From NCBI RefSeq assembly GCF_024494355.1, contig NZ_JAKNQY010000003.1, positions 69,666 to 133,665 of the forward strand: 64,000 nt of DNA, written 5' to 3'. Under the pieces are notes generated by a model that saw only the letters and a program-made list of their open reading frames with translations, was not told where the DNA came from and did no database searches. The position numbers and the translations under genes are program-made. Every line of letters begins with the position of its first letter. Within the stretch, counting starts at the first letter, position 1. The stretch comes from Pseudomonas sp. Q11 (lineage in GTDB: Bacteria; Pseudomonadota; Gammaproteobacteria; Pseudomonadales; Pseudomonadaceae). Positions 31,176 through 39,740 of this stretch are shown here, piece after piece.

Positions 31176-32714
31176 ATGGCTAACGAAACGAAGGTTCCAA
31201 CTCCACGACCGACCACGCTCGAAGGCTGGGTAAAGCTGCTCGAGGGCGTCCATCTGCCGGTGCCCCAGGCCAGTCATGACCTGGTCTGCAAAGCCATTGC
31301 CGACAGCCGCCGGTCCCTGCGTGACATCGCCGAGCTGATCCAGGACAGCCCCGCCCTGGCGCTAAGCGTCATCCGTGAAGCCAACCATCACACCCATGGC
31401 AACTTCGCGGAACCGGCAGAAAACCTCGAAGTGGCCATCAACCGCCTCGGCCTCAAGCGCACCGAAGAGTTGCTCGCGCGCCTACCCTCGTTGCCAGAGC
31501 AGCAAATACCTGTCGCCCTGCGCCAGCTGCAACTGATCAGCCAGCACGCAACGCAACAGGCCAATGGTTTTTTTGCCAGCCGCCTGGCGCGGCTGTGGCA
31601 AGACATCCACTGGGGCAGCCTGTTGTTTCTGTCCCCGCTCTGGCCGCTGGCCCTGACTCATCCAGGATTGCTGGGGGAGTGGGAGTTGCGGGTTGTCCAC
31701 AAAGGCCAGTCAGCGAGCAAGGTGGAGCGCGAACTGTTCGGCGTCGGCCTGCTGAAAATCTGCCTGGCACTGGTGGAGGCCTGGCGCCTGCCGGTCTGGG
31801 TGGCGCAGGGCTATCGCCTGCTGCTCAACGAACGTCGCGAACTGGTGCAAGTACTGCGTATAGCCCGCGATAGCGAACACCCACTGCGCCAGCAGAATCG
31901 CCTGGACGATGACCCGACCCTGCGGCGCTGGCTCAATCAGCCGGCCAACACTGTGTTGCTGGCCAATGGCCTGGCACTTTCAGCACAACAGGCGTGGGAT
32001 GGCCCTCACAGTACCCGCTGGCAATATCTCACTAGTTTGTATCTGCAAATGTCCATGGATGACGTCCAGCAGCAATTGCACCAGCAAGCCGTCAACAGCG
32101 CCCGTCATAACACCCTGTCAGGCCTCTGGCATCCGGCCGTGGCGTTGATCTGGCCCCGGGGCAGCCGGCGCGTCCACCCGGGGCTGCTGCCAGCTGCCCC
32201 GCCCAGCGCCGAAGACCTGACCCAGTGGCGCAAGCAATGCGCCGAACTGCTGGTAGAACCGAGCCCGTTCAGCAACGCCATGCACCTGACCACATTGGCC
32301 CGGGATGCACTGGTGGCATGCGGCATGCGCAGGGTGATGATTCTGATGGCCGACCGCAGCCAGACCAGCCTGCGCGTGCATCAGATCGCCGGCCTGCCCA
32401 AAGAAGCGGCGGCCATGAGTTTTTCCATCAGCCAAAGCAAGGTGTTGCAACGGTTGCAGGCCCAACAGGCCCAGGTGCGCCTGAACCCGGACAACAACGC
32501 CCAGTTTTCGGCATTGCTGCCGCCGGGCCTGCGCAGCCTGTTCCGCGGCGAACACCTGCTGCTTCGCTCACTGACCTGCAACGGCCGGGTGATCATGCTG
32601 GTGGCGGTGGACCAGGGCGGCGGGCCGTTCTCGGACGTGACGGTGCAGGCCTTCGGCAAAACCGTGCAGTGTATCGAACGCGCCTTGCACAGCTTTACCA
32701 ACCGCGGTCGCTGA
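31176..32714 (+). CDS. HDOD domain protein with C-terminal GAF-like domain
   Basis: The 512-residue cytosolic protein has an N-terminal HDOD domain (about 20-220; IAELIQDSPALALSVIREAN, VAINRLGLKRTEELLARLP). A helical middle region follows, then a C-terminal part (about 350-510) whose pattern (RRVMILMADRSQTSLRVHQI, FSDVTVQAFGKTVQCIERAL) looks like a GAF sensor. HDOD proteins are HD-domain relatives without phosphodiesterase residues and often serve in signalling. It is divergent from motA, which suggests but does not prove a link to motility. Confidence 0.85.
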   Translation: MANETKVPTPRPTTLEGWVKLLEGVHLPVPQASHDLVCKAIADSRRSLRDIAELIQDSPALALSVIREANHHTHGNFAEPAENLEVAINRLGLKRTEELLARLPSLPEQQIPVALRQLQLISQHATQQANGFFASRLARLWQDIHWGSLLFLSPLWPLALTHPGLLGEWELRVVHKGQSASKVERELFGVGLLKICLALVEAWRLPVWVAQGYRLLLNERRELVQVLRIARDSEHPLRQQNRLDDDPTLRRWLNQPANTVLLANGLALSAQQAWDGPHSTRWQYLTSLYLQMSMDDVQQQLHQQAVNSARHNTLSGLWHPAVALIWPRGSRRVHPGLLPAAPPSAEDLTQWRKQCAELLVEPSPFSNAMHLTTLARDALVACGMRRVMILMADRSQTSLRVHQIAGLPKEAAAMSFSISQSKVLQRLQAQQAQVRLNPDNNAQFSALLPPGLRSLFRGEHLLLRSLTCNGRVIMLVAVDQGGGPFSDVTVQAFGKTVQCIERALHSFTNRGR

Positions 32715-32756
32715 TCTTGATACAATCCTTTCCCTTTGCGCCTCTGGAGACCTCAC

Positions 32757-33572
32757 ATGCCTGACTTCTCTGGCTTGCCGCTGGTGATCGAGCCGAGCGA
32801 CCTGCTCTCGCGCCTCGACGCCCGCGAACTGATTCTGGTGGACCTGACCAGCGCAGCCCGCTATAGCACCGGGCACATCCCTGGCGCACGTTTTGTCGAC
32901 CCCAAGCGCACCCAACTGGGCCAGCCCCCGGCGCCGGGCCTGTTGCCGGCAAAAGCCGATCTTGAGGCACTGTTCGGTGAACTCGGGCATAACCCGGATG
33001 CGGTCTACGTGGTCTATGACGATGAAGGTGGTGGCTGGGCCGGACGTTTTATCTGGCTGCTGGATGTGATCGGCCATTCGAACTACCACTACCTCGACGG
33101 CGGCTTGCTGTCGTGGCTGGACGAGGGCCTGCCGGTCTCCACTGAAGTGCCGGCGCCCGGCGCAGGCCCGGTGAGCCTGACCCTGCATGATGAACCCACC
33201 GCCACCCGCGAATACCTGCAAAGCCGCCTCGGTGCCGCTGACCTGGCGATCTGGGACGCACGCGGACCGCTGGAATATTCCGGCGAGAAAGTCGTAGCGG
33301 CCCGAGGCGGGCATATTCCCGGCGCGATCAACTTCGAATGGACCGCCGGCATGGATCAGGCGCGCAACCTGCGCATCCGCAACGACATGCCGCAGATCCT
33401 CGAACAGTTGGGCATCACGCCTGACAAAGAAATCATCACCCACTGCCAGACCCACCACCGCTCTGGCTTCACCTATCTGGTGGCCAAGGCACTCGGTTAT
33501 CCGCGAGTCAAAGGCTATGCCGGTTCCTGGGGCGAATGGGGCAACCACCCCGACACCCCCATCGAGCTCTGA
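32757..33572 (+). CDS. rhdA: Thiosulfate sulfurtransferase (rhodanese)
   Basis: From the ATG at 32757 (tctggag upstream) the product is 271 residues with two rhodanese domains. The C-terminal active domain has Cys230 in HCQTHHRSGFTYLVAKALG, the same active loop as Azotobacter RhdA. The N-terminal domain (LIVDLTSAARY-like, GHIPGARFVDP) is inactive. It moves sulfane sulfur from thiosulfate to acceptors. It is 19 bases upstream of psd. Confidence 0.95.
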   Translation: MPDFSGLPLVIEPSDLLSRLDARELILVDLTSAARYSTGHIPGARFVDPKRTQLGQPPAPGLLPAKADLEALFGELGHNPDAVYVVYDDEGGGWAGRFIWLLDVIGHSNYHYLDGGLLSWLDEGLPVSTEVPAPGAGPVSLTLHDEPTATREYLQSRLGAADLAIWDARGPLEYSGEKVVAARGGHIPGAINFEWTAGMDQARNLRIRNDMPQILEQLGITPDKEIITHCQTHHRSGFTYLVAKALGYPRVKGYAGSWGEWGNHPDTPIEL

Positions 33573-33591
33573 AGGTTCCTAAGGACAGTTA

Positions 33592-34455
33592 ATGAAAAAC
33601 CGTTTGTTCATCCTCAGCCAATACCTGCTCCCTCACCACCTGCTGTCTCGCCTGGCCGGCTGCATTGCCGAATGCCGCGTGCGCTGGTTCAAGAATGCCT
33701 TCACCCAGTGGTTCGCCAAACGTTATCAGGTGGACATGTCCCAGGCGCTGGTCGAAGACCTCACCGCCTACGAGCATTTCAATGCGTTCTTCACTCGAGC
33801 GCTGAAAGAAGGCGCCCGCCCACTGGACCAAACGCCAGGTGCGGTCCTCAGCCCCGCGGACGGTTCCGTCAGCCAACTCGGCCCGATTGAGCACGGACGG
33901 GTATTCCAGGCCAAGGGCCACAGCTTCAGTGTGCTGGAACTGCTGGGCGGCGACGCGGCCAACGCAGCGCCGTTCATGGGCGGTGATTTCGCCACCATCT
34001 ACCTGTCACCCAAGGACTACCACCGCGTGCACATGCCGCTGGCCGGCACCCTGCGGGAAATGGTCTACATTCCGGGACGAATTTTCTCGGTGAACCAGAC
34101 CACCGCCGAAAACGTTCCGGAGCTGTTCGCCCGTAACGAGCGCGTGGCGTGCATTTTCGACACCGAGCGCGGCCCCATGGCCGTGGTGCTGGTGGGCGCG
34201 ATGATCGTTGCCTCCATCGAAACCGTCTGGGCCGGGCTGGTGACTCCGCCCAAGCGCGAGCTGAAAACTTTCCGTTACGACGAAACCGCCCGCGCGCCGA
34301 TCCATCTGGAGAAAGGTGCCGAACTGGGCCGCTTCAAACTGGGATCGACCGCCATCGTGCTGTTCGGCCCGGATCAGGTGAAATGGGTCGAAGACCTGGT
34401 GGCAGGTTCGCCTGTGCAGATGGGCCAGGGATTGGCATTGCCTCAGCTTGATTGA
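33592..34455 (+). CDS. psd: Phosphatidylserine decarboxylase proenzyme
   Basis: The 287-residue proenzyme has the self-cleavage motif Leu-Gly-Ser-Thr at residues 250-253. Cleavage before Ser252 creates the pyruvoyl group. Other conserved blocks are [11 protein letters not shown] and [20 protein letters not shown]. It is a membrane-associated enzyme that makes phosphatidylethanolamine. A short hairpin (ggctc/gagcc) lies just after the stop, before the AT-rich gene pair. Confidence 0.98.
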   Translation: MKNRLFILSQYLLPHHLLSRLAGCIAECRVRWFKNAFTQWFAKRYQVDMSQALVEDLTAYEHFNAFFTRALKEGARPLDQTPGAVLSPADGSVSQLGPIEHGRVFQAKGHSFSVLELLGGDAANAAPFMGGDFATIYLSPKDYHRVHMPLAGTLREMVYIPGRIFSVNQTTAENVPELFARNERVACIFDTERGPMAVVLVGAMIVASIETVWAGLVTPPKRELKTFRYDETARAPIHLEKGAELGRFKLGSTAIVLFGPDQVKWVEDLVAGSPVQMGQGLALPQLD

Positions 34456-34551
34456 CGGCTCGACTGGATGGAGCCGCCATCTCGCGAGCGAGACGTTCAA
34501 TGCTCCGAATTATCTGACGAAGCTATTATCTATTACCCCTGGAAAACAGGC

Positions 34552-35769
34552 ATGAAGAGTTCGGCTGTTCTAAGATACACATTGTTCATTTTAACGATCG
34601 GATTCACTGCACACCTAACTGGGTTACTTTTCATCGTTGACGGGAGCACTTACACGACCATATCCAATCTTGGTCTTTTCCTGCCTGCTTTGATTTTATG
34701 TATTGGCGACACAGACCTGCGCAGAAGCCTTATCCAAAAACGGTATCGACCCGTTCTGCTACTGCTTGTCTTTTCTATACTCATGGCCTTGCTAAACCCC
34801 CACGCAACGACGTCCGCTTTCATACAGTTCAAAACCGTGTTGTATATTGCCCTGTACCTGGGCACGATTCATATATTGAACAGGGAGGGGCTACTTGAAA
34901 AATGTCTCACCCTTACCTTTGTAGTGGCGGGACTCTTTGCCATTGCGGGCTTGCTGATCCACTCGATGCAACACGGACAGAACATCCTGTTCAGTGGCAA
35001 GCGGTTATTCAGCTTGGGGTATGGCGATTACGCAAATTTCAAGAACCCTATCATTGCCGCTCTATATTTTGGCTTTTTTGGTATCTACGGTTTTCACCTA
35101 CTGCTGACCAAAACCTTCGGTTTGTGGTCCAGGGTTTTATTCTCGGTATGCGTACTGGGCTTATCGATGTATCTGTTTAGCACCCTCTCCAGGGCTGTCT
35201 GGCTTGGATACGGCATGGCCGCCTGTACTACCATTCTTTTCCATCATAATTCCAGATCAAGGAAATGGCTGTACCTGGCAGGTATGGTTTTTCTCGTTCT
35301 GGCGGCATGGTTGTGGCCCATACTGGTTCAGCAGCAAAGCCGTGGCTTCAGCCTGCGGGACGATATATGGGCCGGTTGGCTGAACCGCTTTGGAGATTTC
35401 TGGATATTCGGCGCGGGAGCAGGTCGTGATTTTGACTTCTGCATTGCCGGGACAGCCTGCTTCAACCAGGCACACAACTTGCTCCTTCAGTTTTTTTATG
35501 AATTTGGGGTCATAGGTGCTGCGCTGATGCTTCTAACCATTTTTTACGCCTTCAAATACTCTCTGGACAAGAGCGCCTGGAAGCTTCCCATGGGCTCGAT
35601 TGGTCTGCCTCTACTCTTATTTGGTATTACCGCCGCCCTGTTTGACTATCACACCGTATTCAACAGACCGGGTGTTTATTGGATTGTCTTCTGGTTGCCT
35701 ATCGGAATAGTTCTCTCCCAAACGACCCTTCCTAATGTCCCGCACAAAGAGACGGCTCATGCTCATTGA
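34552..35769 (+). CDS. O-antigen ligase (WaaL/Wzy_C) family membrane protein
   Basis: The product is about 405 residues from the ATG at 34552 (MKSSAVLRYTLFILTIGFTA, preceded by ggaaaacagg). The longer frame upstream is hydrophilic and unlikely. The protein has about ten or more hydrophobic helices, a long periplasmic loop and the family hallmark AHNLLLQFFYEFG (about 318-330). SLSRAVWLGYG is also typical. Members join polysaccharide to lipid A-core or polymerise it, and which applies here cannot be told. Codon use is clearly AT-richer than psd and the 36511 gene, suggesting acquisition. It overlaps the next gene by 11 bases. Confidence 0.88.
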   Translation: MKSSAVLRYTLFILTIGFTAHLTGLLFIVDGSTYTTISNLGLFLPALILCIGDTDLRRSLIQKRYRPVLLLLVFSILMALLNPHATTSAFIQFKTVLYIALYLGTIHILNREGLLEKCLTLTFVVAGLFAIAGLLIHSMQHGQNILFSGKRLFSLGYGDYANFKNPIIAALYFGFFGIYGFHLLLTKTFGLWSRVLFSVCVLGLSMYLFSTLSRAVWLGYGMAACTTILFHHNSRSRKWLYLAGMVFLVLAAWLWPILVQQQSRGFSLRDDIWAGWLNRFGDFWIFGAGAGRDFDFCIAGTACFNQAHNLLLQFFYEFGVIGAALMLLTIFYAFKYSLDKSAWKLPMGSIGLPLLLFGITAALFDYHTVFNRPGVYWIVFWLPIGIVLSQTTLPNVPHKETAHAH

Positions 35770-36358
35770 TATTTTTCGGTCAGCCAAGCGCTACTGGCAC
35801 ATCGAAATTCTGGGCGGCCTGGATAAACCGTTCAGATGGAGGCGGCTTTTCCAGAAGTGCCAGAGGATCAATAGATACCGTTATTTATTCTGGTTTCGCC
35901 TCGGCTATGCCATGCATCAGCAAGACAGTAAATTCTGGAAACGACGTGGCAAACTGCTCAACGAACGAATAAGCCGCCAATTCAATGTCGAGATCATGCT
36001 GGGGGCCAGTATCGGGGAAGGACTTTGGATTGCACATCCGAACGGAATAGTCATTACGTCCCATGCCGTTATCGGGAAAGACTTCAGGATCTGGCAAAAC
36101 TGCACACTTGGTATCAAGGGACAAAGCGAATCCGCAACCTTGCGCATTGGTGACGGAGTGAGGGTACACGCACACGCCTGCATTATTTCTGACGATCTGG
36201 TGCTGGGCGACAATGTCATTATTGGCGCCGGTGCTTTCGTCAACAAGAGCGTCCCGTCCGACCACATGTACATCACCAGGAGCGTAGGCGAAATAAAGCG
36301 ATACGATCCTCAATCAATGGGCCGCCTGCAAAAACGGACGAAAAAGCGGGAGGAATAG
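35759..36358 (+). CDS. Hexapeptide-repeat acyltransferase (serine acetyltransferase-like)
   Basis: The product is 199 residues from the ATG at 35759 (MLIDIFRSAKRYWHIEILGG), with aaagagacgg upstream. An N-terminal helical part (about 1-75) precedes a left-handed beta-helix: ASIGEGLWIAHPNGIVITSH, GVRVHAHACIISDDLVLGDN, IIGAGAFVNKSVP. It is CysE-like in form but lacks the CysE N-terminal domain and probably acetylates a sugar. It forms an overlapping pair with the ligase-like gene. The tail (KRTKKREE) is basic. Confidence 0.85.
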   Translation: MLIDIFRSAKRYWHIEILGGLDKPFRWRRLFQKCQRINRYRYLFWFRLGYAMHQQDSKFWKRRGKLLNERISRQFNVEIMLGASIGEGLWIAHPNGIVITSHAVIGKDFRIWQNCTLGIKGQSESATLRIGDGVRVHAHACIISDDLVLGDNVIIGAGAFVNKSVPSDHMYITRSVGEIKRYDPQSMGRLQKRTKKREE

Positions 36359-36510
36359 GCGCTACCGCCCTTCGATTGCACCTATGGCAAATGAGCGATA
36401 AGTGGCGCCGCCCGAGCAAGACAATGAGCGTCGATAACACACGTTCTTTCGCCCACAGCTGCTAGAGTTGGAAACATCCCCTTCATTTCCCGCCGGAGCC
36501 CATCCACGGC

Positions 36511-38271
36511 ATGAATGAGACCAGCCCTCTCCAGTTATCGCGCGTTCTGACACCGACACAGTCGCGCCTGTCGTTCTGCGACGCAACGCCGCGGGACCTC
36601 AAGCGCTGGATCGCCAACCTGCCCAAGGCCAACATCGGCGAAACCGCACGTCTGTTGTACCAGGCCCTTGGTGAACTCAACCAGTTGCTCACGCCCAGCG
36701 ATAATCGCCTGCAACTGCTCGAATTGCTGCGGCCCGAGGTGTATTACGTCTGCAAACACCTGGAGCGGCATTTTCTGCAACAGGCCATCGTCCTGGATGA
36801 GCGCTCGCGCAAAATCGTCAACCTTTGCCAGGCCCTGCAAACCCAATTGGCCATGGGTTACAAACAGATCGTCGCGCGTATTTCGCCGAAATACACCAAA
36901 GACCGCGCCCGCCTGCTGAGCACCGCGCTGCAACGCGCGATGCATGCCCTGGACGGCACGCTGCTGCGTGTCAGCCAGTTGTATAGCCCGGTACCTGAAG
37001 GACTGTGGCTTGATTTGCATCAGCTATATCGAATCGCCTGCCACCATCGACTGCAATACCTCAGCGTCAGCGATGAACTGGCCAGCCAGGTTCACCAACT
37101 GAGTGCCGAGCAAACCTACGTCGTCGCCCTGCTGCTGGGCGCCTCACGCAGCAATCAACTGCGCCAGGGCCAGATTGCGCGGCTCGCCGAGGCGCTGGAA
37201 TCCTGGAGTCAGAGGGCCACGCTGGACCCGGCAGTCACCGCCACGAGCCTGTTCGCCGTCTCACCGCAGTTGGATGTCGGGCCGCGCTATCGCTCCAAGT
37301 TCAGGGCCGAGCAACAATCAAGCTTGCTGGGGTTCGATCCGCAGCCGCTGGTGCGTGCCATTGCCACTCACCTGGAACAACCTGCCGATCACACCCTGCC
37401 AGTGCCTGGCGCAATGAGCGCCGACACCTTGCATCACCTGCAAGCCGCCTGGGGCGAAGCGGTCGAACGCAGCTTCCAGCGCACAGAGGGCAACGGTACG
37501 CTGACGCTCTGCGTGGGCATGAGTGCATTGCACTATTACCTCGGTGGCGAACGCTCTTTCAGCGAAATCCTGAAGGACTCCGCAACGCGCAAGGCCCGGT
37601 TCGAAGCCTCACCGAGCAAGACCAACGACACCTGGAGCCAGGCCTTCGACGCCGCTCCGACCGGTGACATTGATCTGTTGCCCTATGAAGAAATCGAGTA
37701 CCCGGTCAATCCGGCCGATGACGACAGTGCCAGCTCCGACAACCGGCATCACTTTGCGACCTACGACCTGCCCATCATCAACCACAGCCCAGGAGGTTAC
37801 TGCCTCGGCTGGCCGAAAGAGGTACCCGAGCAACTGCAGGCCGGGGAAATGGTCGGCATTCGCGACACCAACGATCAGGCCTGGAGCATCGCCGTGGTGC
37901 GCTGGATCAGGCAGGTGCGCAGTGGCGCCATGCAAATGGGCATCGAACTGGTCGCCCCCCATGCCCAGCCTTGCGGGTTGCAACTGGTGCGAGAGAAGGA
38001 TGAGCATGGCCACTACCTGCGAGGGTTGTTGCTGCCCGAGATCAGCGCCATTGACCTGCCGCCCACCATGATTGCTCCCCGCCTGCCGTTCCAGGAAGGC
38101 CAGCAGGTGCTGATCAATACCAACGGCCAGGAACGCCGCGCCAGCCTGGACCGACGGGTGACCAGCACGCACAGCTTCAACCAGTTTGCTTATCGCCAGG
38201 AAGACTCAACCGCCGCCGAGGATGGCAGCGAGCAAGAAGGGAATTTTGATTCGTTGTGGAAGTCGCTGTAG
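36511..38271 (+). CDS. Uncharacterised protein with C-terminal PilZ-like domain (PA4958-like)
   Basis: The 586-residue protein has no signal peptide or membrane helix. Residues 1-230 are helical (LSRVLTPTQSRLSFCDATP start). Residues 260-420 contain FRAEQQSSLLGFDPQPLVRA and an acidic stretch NPADDDSASSD. The C-terminal 120 residues (NHSPGGYCLGWPKEVPEQLQ, SGAMQMGIELVAPHAQPCGL) have the beta-barrel pattern of a PilZ domain, but the RxxxR/DxSxxG residues are not clearly present. I remember a homologue beside psd in P. aeruginosa (PA4958). Function is unknown and a c-di-GMP link is inference. The stop codon TAG lies inside the repeat at 38268. Confidence 0.75.
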   Translation: MNETSPLQLSRVLTPTQSRLSFCDATPRDLKRWIANLPKANIGETARLLYQALGELNQLLTPSDNRLQLLELLRPEVYYVCKHLERHFLQQAIVLDERSRKIVNLCQALQTQLAMGYKQIVARISPKYTKDRARLLSTALQRAMHALDGTLLRVSQLYSPVPEGLWLDLHQLYRIACHHRLQYLSVSDELASQVHQLSAEQTYVVALLLGASRSNQLRQGQIARLAEALESWSQRATLDPAVTATSLFAVSPQLDVGPRYRSKFRAEQQSSLLGFDPQPLVRAIATHLEQPADHTLPVPGAMSADTLHHLQAAWGEAVERSFQRTEGNGTLTLCVGMSALHYYLGGERSFSEILKDSATRKARFEASPSKTNDTWSQAFDAAPTGDIDLLPYEEIEYPVNPADDDSASSDNRHHFATYDLPIINHSPGGYCLGWPKEVPEQLQAGEMVGIRDTNDQAWSIAVVRWIRQVRSGAMQMGIELVAPHAQPCGLQLVREKDEHGHYLRGLLLPEISAIDLPPTMIAPRLPFQEGQQVLINTNGQERRASLDRRVTSTHSFNQFAYRQEDSTAAEDGSEQEGNFDSLWKSL

Positions 38272-38376
38272 GAGCTGCCGAGCGAAGCGAGGCTGCGATC
38301 TTTCCAAGACCCATTGAGCCTCCAGCGAAAGATCAAGATCAAGATCAAAAGATCGCAGCCTTCGGCAGCTCCTACA
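38268..38376. repeat. Dyad repeat of the gTAGGAGCTGCCGA type between the PA4958-like gene and serB
   Basis: tgtaggagctgccgagcgaa at the left pairs with the inverse ttcggcagctcctaca at the right. The inner arms ggctgcgatctt and aaagatcgcagcc also pair. Short aagatc units separate them. The repeat includes the TAG stop codon of the upstream gene and ends 17 bases before the serB stop. It is probably a transcription end for both convergent genes. A second member lies at 59222-59350. Confidence 0.87.
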
Positions 38377-38392
38377 CAGGTAAGTGTCGGCC

Positions 38393-39607
38393 TTAAAGCT
38401 GCCCGTCACGATCCCTGAAGCCCAGCAGATACAACACCCCATCCAACCCCAAGGTAGAGATCGCCTGCCGGGCCGACTGCTTGACCAACGGCTTGGCCCG
38501 GAACGCCACGCCCAGGCCCGCGATCGCCAGCATAGGCAAGTCGTTGGCACCGTCGCCCACGGCAATGGTCTGCTCCAGGCGCAAGCCTTCCTTCTCGGCC
38601 AGTTCGCGCAATAGATCCGCCTTGCGCCGGGCATCGACGATCGGTTCGACGGCCACGCCAGTGACCTTGCCATCCACTACTTCCAGTTCATTGGCGAACA
38701 CGTAGTCGATGCCGAGTTTGGCCTGCAATTGCTTGGCGAAGTAAGTGAAACCACCGGACAGGATCGCGGTTTTGTAGCCCAAACGCTTGAGTTCGGCGAA
38801 CAGGGTTTCGGCGCCTTCGGTCAGGCGCAGCGAAGCTCCAATGGAGTCCAGCACGCTGACGTCCAGCCCCTTGAGCAGCGCCAGGCGCTCCTTGAAGCTG
38901 GCGCGAAAATCCAGCTCGCCGGCCATGGCTCGCTCAGTGATGGCCGACACCTTATCACCCACGCCGGCCGCCTTGGCCAGCTCATCAATGACCTCGGCTT
39001 CGATCAGCGTCGAATCCATGTCGAACACGGCCAGACGGCGGTTACGCCGAAACAGTGAGTCTTCCTGGAACGCGATGTCGACGTTCAGCTCCTGGGCCAC
39101 GCTGAGGAATTCGGCACGCAGCGCCTGGGGATCGGCCGGCTCACCGCGCACGGAGAACTCGATGCAGCCCTTGCCCTGGTCATCCGGCGTATCCAGCGGC
39201 ATGCGCCCGGACAACCGATCGATGTGGTCGATATTCAGGTCGTATTTGGCAGTGATCGAACTGACCCGCTGCAATTGCTCGGCGGTGACCTTGCGGGTCA
39301 ACAGGGTCACGATGTGGCGAGTCTTGCCCTGGCCGCTCACCCAGTGCTGGTAATCGGCTTCGGACACCGGGGTGAAACGCACCTGCTGGTCGAGCTTGTA
39401 GGCGGTGAACAGGATGTCCTTGAGCACCGACTTGCTCTGTTCGGCGTCGGGGATTTCAACCAGGATGCCGAACGACAATGTGTCGTGAATCACCGCCTGA
39501 CCAATGTCGAGAATGTTCACACCACCCTGGGCCAGAACGCCGGTAATGGCCGCAGTCAGACCCGGACGGTCACTGCCAGTGATGTTTATCAGGACGATTT
39601 CGCGCAA
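38393..39607 (-). CDS. serB: Phosphoserine phosphatase SerB
   Basis: The 404-residue protein has two ACT-type domains (about 1-175; VLINITGSDRPGLTAAITGV) and a HAD phosphatase core. The core has motif I FDMDSTLIEAEVID, SGGFTYFAKQLQ and VGDGANDLPML. It releases serine from phosphoserine, the last step of serine synthesis. The long form with N-terminal ACT domains is usual in Pseudomonas. It is divergent from the AhpA-like gene. Confidence 0.97.
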   Translation of the reverse strand: MREIVLINITGSDRPGLTAAITGVLAQGGVNILDIGQAVIHDTLSFGILVEIPDAEQSKSVLKDILFTAYKLDQQVRFTPVSEADYQHWVSGQGKTRHIVTLLTRKVTAEQLQRVSSITAKYDLNIDHIDRLSGRMPLDTPDDQGKGCIEFSVRGEPADPQALRAEFLSVAQELNVDIAFQEDSLFRRNRRLAVFDMDSTLIEAEVIDELAKAAGVGDKVSAITERAMAGELDFRASFKERLALLKGLDVSVLDSIGASLRLTEGAETLFAELKRLGYKTAILSGGFTYFAKQLQAKLGIDYVFANELEVVDGKVTGVAVEPIVDARRKADLLRELAEKEGLRLEQTIAVGDGANDLPMLAIAGLGVAFRAKPLVKQSARQAISTLGLDGVLYLLGFRDRDGQL

Positions 39608-39678
39608 GGCGCACCCCCGCAGGTGGAAAAAAACCGCATTCTACCCACTTTCAGTGACCATCGGGCACCGTCGGTGCT

Positions 39679-39706
39679 TTGCCGGTCATGGGGCTGTCGC
39701 TATACT
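39679..39706 (+). promoter_or_regulatory. Promoter of the AhpA-like gene
   Basis: TTGCCG (39679-39684) and TATACT (39701-39706) with a 16-base spacer lie in the 133-base divergent region, 35 bases before the GTG start at 39741. Confidence 0.6.
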
Positions 39707-39740
39707 GCGCGTCAATTTCACGGACAAAGAGCCGAGCTCA

